From contig CAMORE010000074.1 in the NCBI GenBank assembly GCA_946623365.1, forward strand, positions 1 to 10,304: DNA of 10,304 nt. The letters run 5' to 3'. Shown piece after piece: positions 1 through 6,709 of this stretch; position 1 is the first letter of the stretch, and every line of letters starts with the position of its first letter. This DNA is from an uncultured Acinetobacter sp. (GTDB taxonomy: Bacteria; Cyanobacteriota; Vampirovibrionia; Gastranaerophilales; Gastranaerophilaceae). The position numbers and the translations under genes were made by a program. The notes beneath the pieces were generated by a model that did no database searches, had not been told where the DNA came from, and saw only the letters and a program-made list of their open reading frames with translations.

Positions 1-219
1 GTTCCAAAAATATGCCATAAAATCAACTCTTCCCCACACATCAATATAATTTTGGAAAGTAAAATCCGAAGGTATAAGTTTTGGAGGATAGGCAAAAATA
101 TCCTCATTAATACCTTTTAGTGATGTGGATGTAAGCCAAACAAACGGAAATATTGATAATAGAGATGTTATTATCAATATAGAATGTATTATAGTTTTTT
201 GTGTTATTTTTTTAATCAT
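1..219 (-). CDS. Carbohydrate ABC transporter permease, CUT1/MalG type (N-terminal part)
   Basis: Partial gene: the reading frame starts with ATG at 219-217 and stays open for 73 codons to base 1, so the C-terminus lies outside the window. The product begins with a short positively charged stretch (MIKKITQK). A hydrophobic helix follows at about residues 10-31, ending in the motif FPFVWLTSTSLK. Then comes IFAYPPKLIPSDFTFQNYIDVW at about residues 41-62. The series P-F-x-W-x-x-x-x-S-L-K, then AYPPKxIP, then NY..W is typical of the second permease (MalG/UgpE-like) of CUT1 sugar or glycerol-phosphate importers; the family assignment is family knowledge. The substrate cannot be read from this fragment. 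It lies 47 nt after the preceding membrane-anchored gene on the same strand. SD pairing is weak (GTGG about 14 nt upstream), and a TATAAT at 230-225 might allow its own start of transcription. Confidence 0.85.
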   Translation of the reverse strand, partial: MIKKITQKTIIHSILIITSLLSIFPFVWLTSTSLKGINEDIFAYPPKLIPSDFTFQNYIDVWGRVDFMAYFWN

Positions 220-266
220 ATTTAATTATAATTTTACCACTTTTAAAATTTATATGCTGATTTTAT

Positions 267-1244
267 TTATTCAAAAATTAATTCATAATTAATATCTGCT
301 TCCTGTTCAATTCTTGCCGGCTTATTTTTCCAAAGTTTGATATGAACAGTTGCAGGTAAATTTTCTAAATAAAATGTATTGTAATACTGCCAATACGGTG
401 CATAATTGTTGCACCCTCCGGGTATTCCGCAGGCTGAACCATGCATATACCATCCTGTAACTTCTTTAATATCTAAATGCAATGAATTATTATTATAATT
501 ATCCCTATTATAAAACCCAACATTATCATAGCTATCCATATACGCATATTTATATCCCAAATCGTGTGCATTAGAATCTGCCAGTGTAATTGGTTCATAG
601 TTACCGTTTTTATTTCTATCATTTTTAATATATGCAATTATAGTTTTGATTTCAGGTTTGTATACAACCTTGTATGGCTCAAAGGGTGATGGTTTATAAA
701 ATGGAATCCACATACTACCTTCACCATATTCACTTATAGATACATAGTAAAGTAATTCAGGGTTAAGAATTCCTATACTATCTCTCGATACACCCTCTGA
801 TTTTTTATCAGTACTAATTGAAGACCAATGCAGAGCAGCTTCTGCACTAATCCATGGTAAGTTGTCACCTATTTGTCCAAAAACGCTGGTGCTTGGATTG
901 TAATTAATATTTGAAAAAATCGGTGACGTATTCACAGCTTCCCTGCGCAGATTAAAAATCTCATTCTTACTAAGTCCGCTAAGAGATTTCATAGGTTCAA
1001 TCGGAATATTTACAGTATCAAATATATCAGAATTTACTTCTGCATTATTTGTAATATTTTCTTCTCTTGTTTCAAAATTGTTAACTTCATTTTGCGTATT
1101 TTGAATCCGAGATTGATTACGGCTGAACGGATTAGAAAACTGTATTTCGTCAAAAATAAGAAGACGAAAAATATTAATAACAGATGCTATCACAAATGCC
1201 GTTATAATAGTTCTTAATATCTCTAATATAGTTTCTCTGTTCAT
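267..1244 (-). CDS. Membrane-anchored Asn/Tyr-rich protein of unknown function
   Basis: 325 codons, not assigned to a known family. Residues 11-31 form one hydrophobic helix after a short N-terminus with charged residues, with no obvious cleavage site, so it reads as a signal anchor with the rest outside the cytoplasm. Residues 35-85 are a polar, Asn-rich linker. The region 91-140 (including SPIFSNINYNPSTSVFGQI) may be a conserved core. The C-terminal half is rich in Tyr, Trp, Asn and Pro and has only two cysteines after the anchor, C272 and C278 in GSACGIPGGC, which could form a disulfide outside the cell. It starts 14 nt after the proC stop without a convincing SD, which suggests translation coupled to proC. 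A surface or periplasmic role is inference. There is no link visible in sequence to proline synthesis or to the ABC permease downstream. Confidence 0.75.
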   Translation of the reverse strand: MNRETILEILRTIITAFVIASVINIFRLLIFDEIQFSNPFSRNQSRIQNTQNEVNNFETREENITNNAEVNSDIFDTVNIPIEPMKSLSGLSKNEIFNLRREAVNTSPIFSNINYNPSTSVFGQIGDNLPWISAEAALHWSSISTDKKSEGVSRDSIGILNPELLYYVSISEYGEGSMWIPFYKPSPFEPYKVVYKPEIKTIIAYIKNDRNKNGNYEPITLADSNAHDLGYKYAYMDSYDNVGFYNRDNYNNNSLHLDIKEVTGWYMHGSACGIPGGCNNYAPYWQYYNTFYLENLPATVHIKLWKNKPARIEQEADINYELIFE

Positions 1245-1258
1245 TTAACAAAATAATT

Positions 1259-2068
1259 TTATTTTCCTAATTCATTAGCTTTTTGTGTTGTTTTTGAGAT
1301 TACATCATAAAAAAGTTTGTCAAAATTATTATCATTCATGCAGTCAACTCCGACAGCAGTACATCCGCCCTTGGTTGCAACATTAGATATAAGCTGTTCC
1401 ATTGAAATATCTCTGTTCAAAGCCATTTTTGCCGAACCGATTGCAGTTTGAATACTTAAAAGCAGTGCATTTTCATAACTCATTCCAAGCCTTTCGCCGG
1501 CTCTTGCAATATCGTTTATTACTTTATAGAAAAATGCGGGTCCTGAACCGGAGATTGCTGTTACGACATCCATTTGCGCCTCATTGTCGACTATTATACA
1601 TTTCCCGATTGTTGATAATAATTTTTTTACAAAATCGGTATCATAAAAATTCGCATAAGTTCCGCCTATCATACCGCTCATTCCTTCTTCTACAAGAGCC
1701 GGAGTATTTGGCATAACTCTGACTACGTGCGATTTAGATGGCAAATTAGATTCAAGTTTATTTATATTTACCCCTGCAGCTATTGATACAATAAGCTTAT
1801 CAGGTGTTATAAACGGTTTAATTTCTTCTAATACATTCAATACTTGATTCGGTTTTACAGCAATGAAAATTACGTCGGATTTCTGTACTAATTCAGTATT
1901 GTTTAATATAACTTTCACCCCAAGGGCTTTTGATTTTTCTTCTATTCCGTCCGATTTCGTTTGAGTTGCAAGAATATTCTCAGGTTCTGCAAAGTTGGTT
2001 TTTATCAAGCCTTTAATAATTGCTCCTGCCATTTTTCCGGAGCCAATAAAACCTATTTTCTCGTACAT
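1259..2068 (-). CDS. proC: Pyrroline-5-carboxylate reductase
   Basis: 269 codons, the usual length for ProC, which reduces 1-pyrroline-5-carboxylate to L-proline with NAD(P)H in the cytoplasm. The N-terminal Rossmann fold shows the dinucleotide motif GFIGSGKMA (residues 6-14). VKPNQ is at 71-75 and RVMPNTP at 117-123. The helical dimerisation domain carries the family signature SGSGPAFF at 173-180. The following loop reads ATKGGCTAVG at 231-240, where many relatives have SPGGTT or TPGGCT, so a Lys replaces the usual Pro. The SD GGGAGGA (2085-2079) lies 10 nt before the ATG and overlaps the dapA stop codon by one base, so dapA and proC are probably translated in sequence from one mRNA. No proA or proB is visible here. 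Confidence 0.97.
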   Translation of the reverse strand: MYEKIGFIGSGKMAGAIIKGLIKTNFAEPENILATQTKSDGIEEKSKALGVKVILNNTELVQKSDVIFIAVKPNQVLNVLEEIKPFITPDKLIVSIAAGVNINKLESNLPSKSHVVRVMPNTPALVEEGMSGMIGGTYANFYDTDFVKKLLSTIGKCIIVDNEAQMDVVTAISGSGPAFFYKVINDIARAGERLGMSYENALLLSIQTAIGSAKMALNRDISMEQLISNVATKGGCTAVGVDCMNDNNFDKLFYDVISKTTQKANELGK

Positions 2069-2084
2069 TTCCTAATAGTCCTCC

Positions 2085-2963
2085 CTAAATAGCATCAAGC
2101 GTAAAGAATAAATCAGCCTTTTCTGCTTTTGTAAGCTCTACAAGCGGACGTCTTACGTATTCTTGTATTATATCCTTGTATGCTAATGCGGCTTTTACAG
2201 GAACCGGATTTGGAGCCATAAATAATTTTTTGAATATCGGATAAAGTTTTCTATGCATATTTCCTGCTGTTGCAGCATCTCCTGTTTTAAAGTTTCTTAT
2301 CATAGATTTAATCTCTGTTCCAAAAAGATGAGAAGCTACTGATATTACGCCATGAGCGCCAACGGATAGCATCGGAAGAGTCAAGCTGTCATCACCTGAA
2401 TATATTGCAAAATCACTCGGACAGCTCATTTTTAATTCTGTTATTGTATCTATATCACCATAGCTTTGTTTAAGTGCAACAATATTTTTGTATTTTTTAG
2501 CCAGAGTTTTAACCGTTTCTACGGACATATTAACACCTGTGCGAGAAGGAATGTTATAGAGTATTATAGGAAGTTCAACCGCTTCAGCAACTGCAGAAAA
2601 GTGTTCAATCATGCCGGCTTGCGAGGGTTTGTTATAATACGGAACAACTGTTAAAATCGCATCAGCACCCTCTTTCTCTGCACGTTTTGCAGTCATTACT
2701 GCTGTTTCAGTGGAATTCGAGCCGGTCCCCATTATAACTTTGCCTTTATTCGTAACAGCTCGCTTTGCACTTGATAATATTTCCAGCTCCTCGTCATATG
2801 ATAAAGTAGGAGCTTCACCTGTTGTTCCGGTAACAAGCACAGCATCAGATCCGTTATTAACAAGGTAATTTGCAAGAAATTCAACTTTATCATAGTCAAC
2901 TTCTCTTTTATCATTGAATGGTGTAACCATTGCAGTAATTACTTCACCTGCATCATATCTCAT
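2085..2963 (-). CDS. dapA: 4-hydroxy-tetrahydrodipicolinate synthase
   Basis: 292 codons, standard length for DapA, the cytoplasmic aldolase that condenses pyruvate with aspartate semialdehyde at the entry to diaminopimelate/lysine synthesis. The TIM barrel shows GTTGE at residues 46-50 (pyruvate-binding threonines), Tyr110 in VVPYYNKP, Tyr136 in LYNIPSRTG with Arg141, and the Schiff-base lysine Lys165 in VALKQSYGD. The residues after the catalytic lysine are QSYG rather than the commoner EASG or EATG; the essential residues are all present. The start is supported by AAGGAG at 2978-2973, 9 nt before ATG. It follows the membrane protein gene by 24 nt. Its product feeds the meso-diaminopimelate that normally precedes the MurF step, and murF lies just upstream on the other strand. 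Confidence 0.97.
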   Translation of the reverse strand: MRYDAGEVITAMVTPFNDKREVDYDKVEFLANYLVNNGSDAVLVTGTTGEAPTLSYDEELEILSSAKRAVTNKGKVIMGTGSNSTETAVMTAKRAEKEGADAILTVVPYYNKPSQAGMIEHFSAVAEAVELPIILYNIPSRTGVNMSVETVKTLAKKYKNIVALKQSYGDIDTITELKMSCPSDFAIYSGDDSLTLPMLSVGAHGVISVASHLFGTEIKSMIRNFKTGDAATAGNMHRKLYPIFKKLFMAPNPVPVKAALAYKDIIQEYVRRPLVELTKAEKADLFFTLDAI

Positions 2964-2987
2964 AAATTATTACTCCTTATTATTATA

Positions 2988-3854
2988 TTACTGATCTGCC
3001 AAGAGTTCATGGACTTCCAAAGTACCATCTTCTTTTTGAAAAACACCAAGACTTGATGATTTATACCTTTGAAGTGAATTTAGTTTATATCTATACAAAG
3101 TATCGGCTGCAATAACCAATTTATTCCAAATTGTTAGGTCTGCAAGATTTTTTAATTGTTTTGTATCGTTTCCTACTTGAATACATATTACATAATCCAA
3201 TGGAGCCTTAGAGTTTATAACTTTTTGTAAAATATCCAGCATATTATCAATTCTGTCAAAGTCTTTTATATAGTATAAGTATCCGCCCCAAGCATCTATT
3301 GGAGTAAGATTTGTTCTATCTGCTATGAATTTTTTCAATAAAAATTTTTGTTCTTCTATTGATGTATCAATTTTTCTGTTTTTAAATTTATCCTTAATTT
3401 TTACTTGAATATATACCATATATTCAGTTTTTTGTTTTTCCGGAGTTTCAACAGACTGTTTTAAATTCATATTAAAAGCGTTTTCTTTTGCTTTTTTACA
3501 GACAAAATGCGCTTTTTCATACAATTCTTGTAATAATTCAACTACGACACTTATTATCTTTAAACAAAATACAATTATTAATAACAAGCCAACCGCAACA
3601 AAGTATTTTACTTCCATTGCTTTACCCCAGAAATTAAAAGAGCCTGAATATAAACTGTTAGCAAAATTTAAAAAGTTATCCATTGGAGATAACATAGCTG
3701 CAGTAACTCTAAAACCTTGCAAATAAAGAATAACTCCCGCCAAGTCAAGCACCCAGTATATTGCAATCAGCATAATAATAAGTATACAAAATAGTCTGAT
3801 AGTTTTTTCTATATTTTTAATATTTGTAAAGAACCATAAAATTAGTTTATGCAT
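2988..3854 (-). CDS. Two-helix membrane protein with possible degenerate cyclase-like cytoplasmic domain
   Basis: 288 codons, no family recognised with confidence. Two hydrophobic helices at about residues 20-46 and 84-106 flank a short loop. A charged linker (about 108-142) leads to a soluble domain at about 145-288. This domain has a beta strand YMVYIQVKI, a turn WGGYLYYIKDFD (189-200) followed by a helix, a strand LDYVICIQVG (219-228), LTIWNKLVIAADTLYR (240-255), and a final strand pair LGVFQKEDGTLEVHEL. This order resembles the late part of class III nucleotide cyclase domains (G-x-x-x-Y, helix, R-x-G-I-H-x-G, N-x-A-x-R, effector strand). The metal-binding aspartates of active cyclases are not visible, so it would be inactive or only fold-related; this is inference. 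Its ATG overlaps the panC stop (TAATG), with SD AGGAGAG at 3869-3863, 8 nt upstream, indicating translational coupling to panC. Confidence 0.8.
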   Translation of the reverse strand: MHKLILWFFTNIKNIEKTIRLFCILIIMLIAIYWVLDLAGVILYLQGFRVTAAMLSPMDNFLNFANSLYSGSFNFWGKAMEVKYFVAVGLLLIIVFCLKIISVVVELLQELYEKAHFVCKKAKENAFNMNLKQSVETPEKQKTEYMVYIQVKIKDKFKNRKIDTSIEEQKFLLKKFIADRTNLTPIDAWGGYLYYIKDFDRIDNMLDILQKVINSKAPLDYVICIQVGNDTKQLKNLADLTIWNKLVIAADTLYRYKLNSLQRYKSSSLGVFQKEDGTLEVHELLADQ

Positions 3855-4717
3855 TAACTATTCTCTCCTAAATAAATATTATCAATCAATCTGACATTCT
3901 CTACTCTGCATGCTATTAACGCAATAGAATTATCATCTGCTTTTATTTTATCTTCCAATGTATATTTGTCAACTATTTCAATATATTCTAAATCGTGCTT
4001 TTCAGTCAAGAAATTATACGCAGTTTCTTTTAATGCACTTACATCTGTAATTCCTTTTTTATAGCATGACTTTATATTGTTTAAAATTTTACTTAATACT
4101 AAAGCATCCTTTTTCCCTTGTTCGGTAAGATACTTATTTCTGGAACTTAGAGCAAGTCCTGACTCTTCTCTTACAATCGGGCACTGAATAATTTTTATCG
4201 GCACATTTAAATCATTTACCATTTTTTTTATAATAATAACTTGTTGAGCATCTTTTTGTCCGAAAAATGCATAGTCAGGCTGAACGATATTAAATAATTT
4301 CAGAACAACCGTACATACTCCGTCAAAATGCCCAGTTCTGGATTTTCCGCATAAAGTATTTACATAGAAAAACGGCGGACAAACATAAGTTAATGTATCA
4401 TTAGAAAGACGCTGCCCTTCTCCGTACATTTCATCTGCCGACGGTGCAAAAACTATATCAACACCTTCTTTGTTACATAAATCCATATCAGCTTCAAGTG
4501 TTCTGGGATACTTATCAAAATCTTCAGACGGACCAAACTGAATAGGGTTTACAAAATCCGAGACAACAACTTTGTCGCAAGTTTCTTTTGCTTTTTTTAT
4601 CAAGCTTAAATGTCCGTTATGCAAAGCCCCCATTGTCGGAACCAAACCGACTGTTAAACCTGATTTTCTCCACTCTGTTATTTCTTTCCTAACATCTTCT
4701 ATATTGTGTAATAACAT
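3854..4717 (-). CDS. panC: Pantothenate synthetase (pantoate--beta-alanine ligase)
   Basis: 287 codons, close to the usual 280-290. PanC joins pantoate and beta-alanine with ATP to make pantothenate for coenzyme A, through a pantoyl-adenylate intermediate. Visible family marks are VPTMGALHNGHLSLI (26-40) with the HIGH-like ATP motif HNGH at 33-36, FVNPIQFGPSEDFDKYPRT (55-73), RTGHFDGV (127-134) for pantoate, FFGQKDAQQ (151-159), and the KMSKS-like segment SSRNKYL (191-197). The loop before RTGHF (PPFFYVNTLCGKS, 114-126) is somewhat divergent. It is first in a minus-strand operon behind the promoter at 4796-4769. The SD AGAGGG (4729-4724) is 6 nt before ATG. panB and panD are not in the window. 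Confidence 0.97.
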   Translation of the reverse strand: MLLHNIEDVRKEITEWRKSGLTVGLVPTMGALHNGHLSLIKKAKETCDKVVVSDFVNPIQFGPSEDFDKYPRTLEADMDLCNKEGVDIVFAPSADEMYGEGQRLSNDTLTYVCPPFFYVNTLCGKSRTGHFDGVCTVVLKLFNIVQPDYAFFGQKDAQQVIIIKKMVNDLNVPIKIIQCPIVREESGLALSSRNKYLTEQGKKDALVLSKILNNIKSCYKKGITDVSALKETAYNFLTEKHDLEYIEIVDKYTLEDKIKADDNSIALIACRVENVRLIDNIYLGENS

Positions 4718-4723
4718 CGCTAT

Positions 4724-4796
4724 CCCTCTTATTGTTACTTTATAATCATTAAATATTTATCATCTATTATTATATCAAATAAGAGTTCAATATCAA
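4724..4796 (-). promoter_or_regulatory. Sigma70-type promoter and SD of the panC operon
   Basis: On the minus strand, TTGATA (4796-4791) and TATAAT (4774-4769) are separated by 16 nt. This is a near-consensus sigma70 promoter with predicted transcription start near 4762. The leader is about 45 nt and contains SD AGAGGG at 4729-4724. The octamer TTTGATAT occurs twice, at 4797-4790 and 4779-4772, an 18-bp direct repeat covering both promoter elements; a regulator site is possible but unproven. Confidence 0.65.
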
Positions 4797-4851
4797 ATGG
4801 CATGTCTTTTTAATAGTATATGACGCAAAAAATTCTAATTTGGATTAAAAT

Positions 4852-4875
4852 TATAATAATGCTAAAAATAGAGGA
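4852..4875 (+). promoter_or_regulatory. Possible -10 element and SD of murF
   Basis: TATAAT at 4852-4857 lies upstream of murF, but no good -35 is seen 16-18 nt before it, so the promoter call is weak. The SD AGAGGA (4870-4875), 7 nt before the ATG at 4883, is convincing and fixes the start. The intergenic region 4718-4882 is shared with the divergent panC promoter; I see no other gene in it. Confidence 0.4.
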
Positions 4876-4882
4876 TTAGATT

Positions 4883-6256
4883 ATGAAGATAAAAGAGCTT
4901 ATACAAGCAACAGGAGCAGATGTTAAGGGTAATCAAAATTTGGATTTAGATGTAAACATTTCCACTGATACAAGAACTATTAAATGCGGAGATTTTTACC
5001 TGCCGCTTAAAGGAGCATCTTTTGACGGTGAAAAATTTATTAATCAAGCAATAGAAAAAGGAGCTATCGGAACATTCTATACGACAGAAGCCGCAATATC
5101 TTCTTTGGGCGAACAGTCAAATATTAGTTTTTTAAAAGTTCCTGACACTCTGACTGCATATTTACAGCTTGCAAACTACAGAAGAAAAAATTTAAACCCG
5201 ATAGTGATCGCTATTACGGGGAGTTCCGGTAAAACAACCACAAAAGAACTTGTTGCAACCGTTCTGAGTGAAAAATATAAAACTTTTAAAACACCTTTAA
5301 ACCACAATAACGAAATAGGTTTTTGCCAAACTATTTTTGAGGCACCTGAAGATACAGAGGTCCTTGTATTAGAAATGGGCATGAGAGGTTTAGGAGAAAT
5401 AGAACTTCTATCAAAATATTCACAGCCTGATATTACAATTATATCTAATGTAGGTACAGCTCATATAGGACGATTGGGTTCAAGGGAAAATATTGCTAAG
5501 GCAAAATGTGAAATTGTTAAATATCAAAGCGTTAACAAAGATATAAATGTTTTTGTTGCTCATGATGATGAATTAATACGCAACACTGTTGATTATAAAG
5601 GAAAGAAGATTTTCTATTCAATTAAAGATGTAAATATTATTGAAAAAACAGCAAATTATTCAAAATTTGAATATCAAGGAAACACCTACGAACTTAATAC
5701 AGGCGGAGATTATAATATTGAAAACGCACTTTCTGCAATCAATACAGGAAGAACTCTGGGGCTTACTACTGCTGAAATTCAACAAGGCTTAAAAAAATAT
5801 AAGCCTATAGAAAAACGTTGGGAAGCAGAATCAATAAATATCAACGGAGAAAATATAAATATTATAAATGACAGCTATAACGCTAATCCTGAATCTATGA
5901 GAGCTTTCATTGATACAATCTTTGAACATTATAAAAACTATATTCTGATATTAGGCGATATGGGCGAACTTGGAGATAATGAAGTTCAATATCATAAGGA
6001 ATTGGGTGAATATATCAATTCTAAAAATAATATAGATAACGGTTCTAAAATTTTATCAGTAGGAACTTTATCAAAAAACATTACAGATGCTGTTAATAAA
6101 TGTGACTCGCGTCATTTTAACACAATTGAAGAATGTGTATTTTATATAAAAGAAAACATTGAAACAAAACCAACTCTGTTTTTAAAAGCATCAAGAAGCA
6201 TGAAATTTGAAAGAATTATCCAACTCTTAAAAACCCTAGGGGGGGGGGGTAAATAA
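4883..6256 (+). CDS. murF: UDP-N-acetylmuramoyl-tripeptide--D-alanyl-D-alanine ligase
   Basis: 457 codons, normal for MurF, the last cytoplasmic Mur ligase, which adds D-Ala-D-Ala to the UDP-MurNAc-tripeptide. The N-terminal substrate domain is at about 1-100. The ATPase domain has the P-loop ITGSSGKTTT (111-120), NHNNEIGFCQT (140-150), LEMGMRG (163-169) and ISNVGTAHIGRLGS (187-200). The C-terminal domain has NDSYNANPESM (329-339) and LGDMGELG (357-364). LKASRSMKFERI (434-445) is the usual end motif (KGSRSMKME in relatives). The protein is therefore complete before its last residues, LGGGGK, which come from an 11-G tract (6239-6249). That tract runs into a 15-bp minisatellite, and TAA at 6254-6256 falls inside the first repeat unit. 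A change in G number would alter the C-terminus. It diverges from panC and the dapA operon, and murA lies 1.2 kb further on the other strand. Confidence 0.97.
   Translation: MKIKELIQATGADVKGNQNLDLDVNISTDTRTIKCGDFYLPLKGASFDGEKFINQAIEKGAIGTFYTTEAAISSLGEQSNISFLKVPDTLTAYLQLANYRRKNLNPIVIAITGSSGKTTTKELVATVLSEKYKTFKTPLNHNNEIGFCQTIFEAPEDTEVLVLEMGMRGLGEIELLSKYSQPDITIISNVGTAHIGRLGSRENIAKAKCEIVKYQSVNKDINVFVAHDDELIRNTVDYKGKKIFYSIKDVNIIEKTANYSKFEYQGNTYELNTGGDYNIENALSAINTGRTLGLTTAEIQQGLKKYKPIEKRWEAESININGENINIINDSYNANPESMRAFIDTIFEHYKNYILILGDMGELGDNEVQYHKELGEYINSKNNIDNGSKILSVGTLSKNITDAVNKCDSRHFNTIEECVFYIKENIETKPTLFLKASRSMKFERIIQLLKTLGGGGK
6239..6249 (+). repeat. murF: 11-bp G homopolymer at the 3' end of murF
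   Basis: Eleven consecutive G, preceded by CCCTA so that CCCTAGGG (6234-6241) is a palindrome. It encodes the glycines of the MurF tail and is very unusual in this AT-rich background. Tracts of this length are prone to slipped-strand mispairing and to sequencing or assembly length errors. Confidence 0.95.
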
Positions 6257-6352
6257 ACATAGGGTAAATGAACATAGGGTAAATGAACATAGGGTATATG
6301 AACATAGGGGAAAATAAGCGCTGGGAGCAAATAAACAGGATAAATTGAAGCT
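6247..6352 (+). repeat. 15-bp minisatellite at the murF stop codon
   Basis: Tandem units of GGGTAAATGAACATA: 6247-6261 (one change, ATGA to ATAA), 6262-6276 and 6277-6291 (identical), and 6292-6306 (TAA to TAT). These are followed by decaying copies beginning near 6307, 6323 and 6338, such as GGGAGCAAATAAACA. The first unit contains the murF stop codon. On the minus strand the unit reads as a Pro-Tyr-Val-His-Leu pentapeptide repeat, but that frame lacks any sign of being a gene. Four clear units and about three degenerate ones suggest an old array with recent expansion at the murF-proximal end. Confidence 0.9.
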
Positions 6353-6366
6353 TTAAATATTTACCG

Positions 6367-6392
6367 AAGACTATTTTTCGTCTTGCATTTTT
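6367..6392 (+). terminator. Weak hairpin with T-tract after murF
   Basis: AAGAC (6367-6371) pairs with GTCTT (6380-6384) across an 8-nt loop, followed after GC by ATTTTT (6387-6392). The stem is only 5 bp and overlaps the end of the opposing small gene, so this is a modest candidate for ending murF transcription. Confidence 0.3.
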
Positions 6393-6592
6393 ATAAGCAT
6401 ATCCCTAAGAACTCTGTTTTTATCCATTAGTTTTGTAAATTTTTCATAAATTATTTCGATATTATGCTCAATATCCTGATGAGTTAATTCATACGTTTCT
6501 TGTTCCGCAGCAATTTTTAAAACATTTACAAAACTGGTCAATTCTTCTAAATCATAGGTAAATTCTGCGTACAAGTTTTCAAAGTCTTCCAT
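6371..6592 (-). CDS. Small acidic helical protein, 73 aa, unknown function
   Basis: 73 codons with no recognised family. The sequence begins MEDFENLYAEFTYDLEELTSF, has many Glu and Asp, no glycine, proline or cysteine, and is predicted helical along nearly its whole length, with possible coiled-coil segments (about 14-30 and 40-70). No membrane segment or signal peptide. Its reality is supported by a strong SD GGAGGT at 6603-6598, 5 nt before ATG, and by a promoter-like TTGATA (6644-6639), 18 nt, TTATAT (6620-6615) on the same strand. It is divergent from an XRE-type regulator, sharing 116 nt of upstream DNA, so regulation by that protein is a reasonable guess. The 3' end faces murF and its repeat array. 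Confidence 0.7.
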   Translation of the reverse strand: MEDFENLYAEFTYDLEELTSFVNVLKIAAEQETYELTHQDIEHNIEIIYEKFTKLMDKNRVLRDMLIKMQDEK

Positions 6593-6614
6593 TTTATACC
6601 TCCAATTTAATACT

Positions 6615-6644
6615 ATATAATCTAATTTTACACAAAAGTATCAA
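6615..6644 (-). promoter_or_regulatory. Promoter of the 73-aa protein gene
   Basis: TTGATA (6644-6639) and TTATAT (6620-6615) spaced by 18 nt on the minus strand, followed by SD GGAGGT at 6603-6598. The same -35 hexamer TTGATA is used before panC. Plausible, but AT-rich DNA makes -10 matches easy. Confidence 0.4.
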
Positions 6645-6671
6645 ATAAGCAACCATATGTATTCTTTAAGA

Positions 6672-6709
6672 GATTAAAGATTAAAATGATAATTTATATA
6701 ATTTCTGTA
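6672..6709 (+). promoter_or_regulatory. Promoter of the XRE regulator, probably leaderless
   Basis: TATAAT at 6697-6702 ends only 6 nt before the ATG at 6709, which puts the predicted transcription start on or within a base of the A of the start codon. No SD is seen upstream. The -35 region is poor (TTAAAG, 6674-6679) and overlaps a perfect 7-bp tandem repeat GATTAAA at 6672-6685, which might be a binding site for the repressor itself. Confidence 0.45.

Noticed and set aside
217..253. Leaderless start for the ABC permease from TATAAT at 230-225
   Set aside because: No -35 at 16-18 nt and the surroundings are nearly all A and T, so the hexamer is weak evidence. Transcription from the upstream operon is enough.
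1402..1716. Plus-strand open frame of about 100 codons opposite proC
   Set aside because: ProC motifs on the minus strand are unambiguous. The opposite frame has no SD and a low-complexity Arg/Leu-rich composition.
2466..2914. Short open frames on both strands within dapA
   Set aside because: They overlap a complete dapA with all catalytic residues and lack start signals.
6142..6330. Minus-strand open frame with a PYVHL pentapeptide repeat
   Set aside because: It is the complement of the minisatellite and the murF 3' end, with no SD. The frame exists because the repeat period is a multiple of three.
6268..6348. Short plus-strand ORFs starting at the ATGs inside the minisatellite
   Set aside because: Most are four codons long. 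The longest, from 6283 to TGA at 6346-6348, has 22 codons without an SD.
6247..6352. CRISPR array
   Set aside because: Units are 15 bp, directly tandem without spacers, and no cas gene is nearby.
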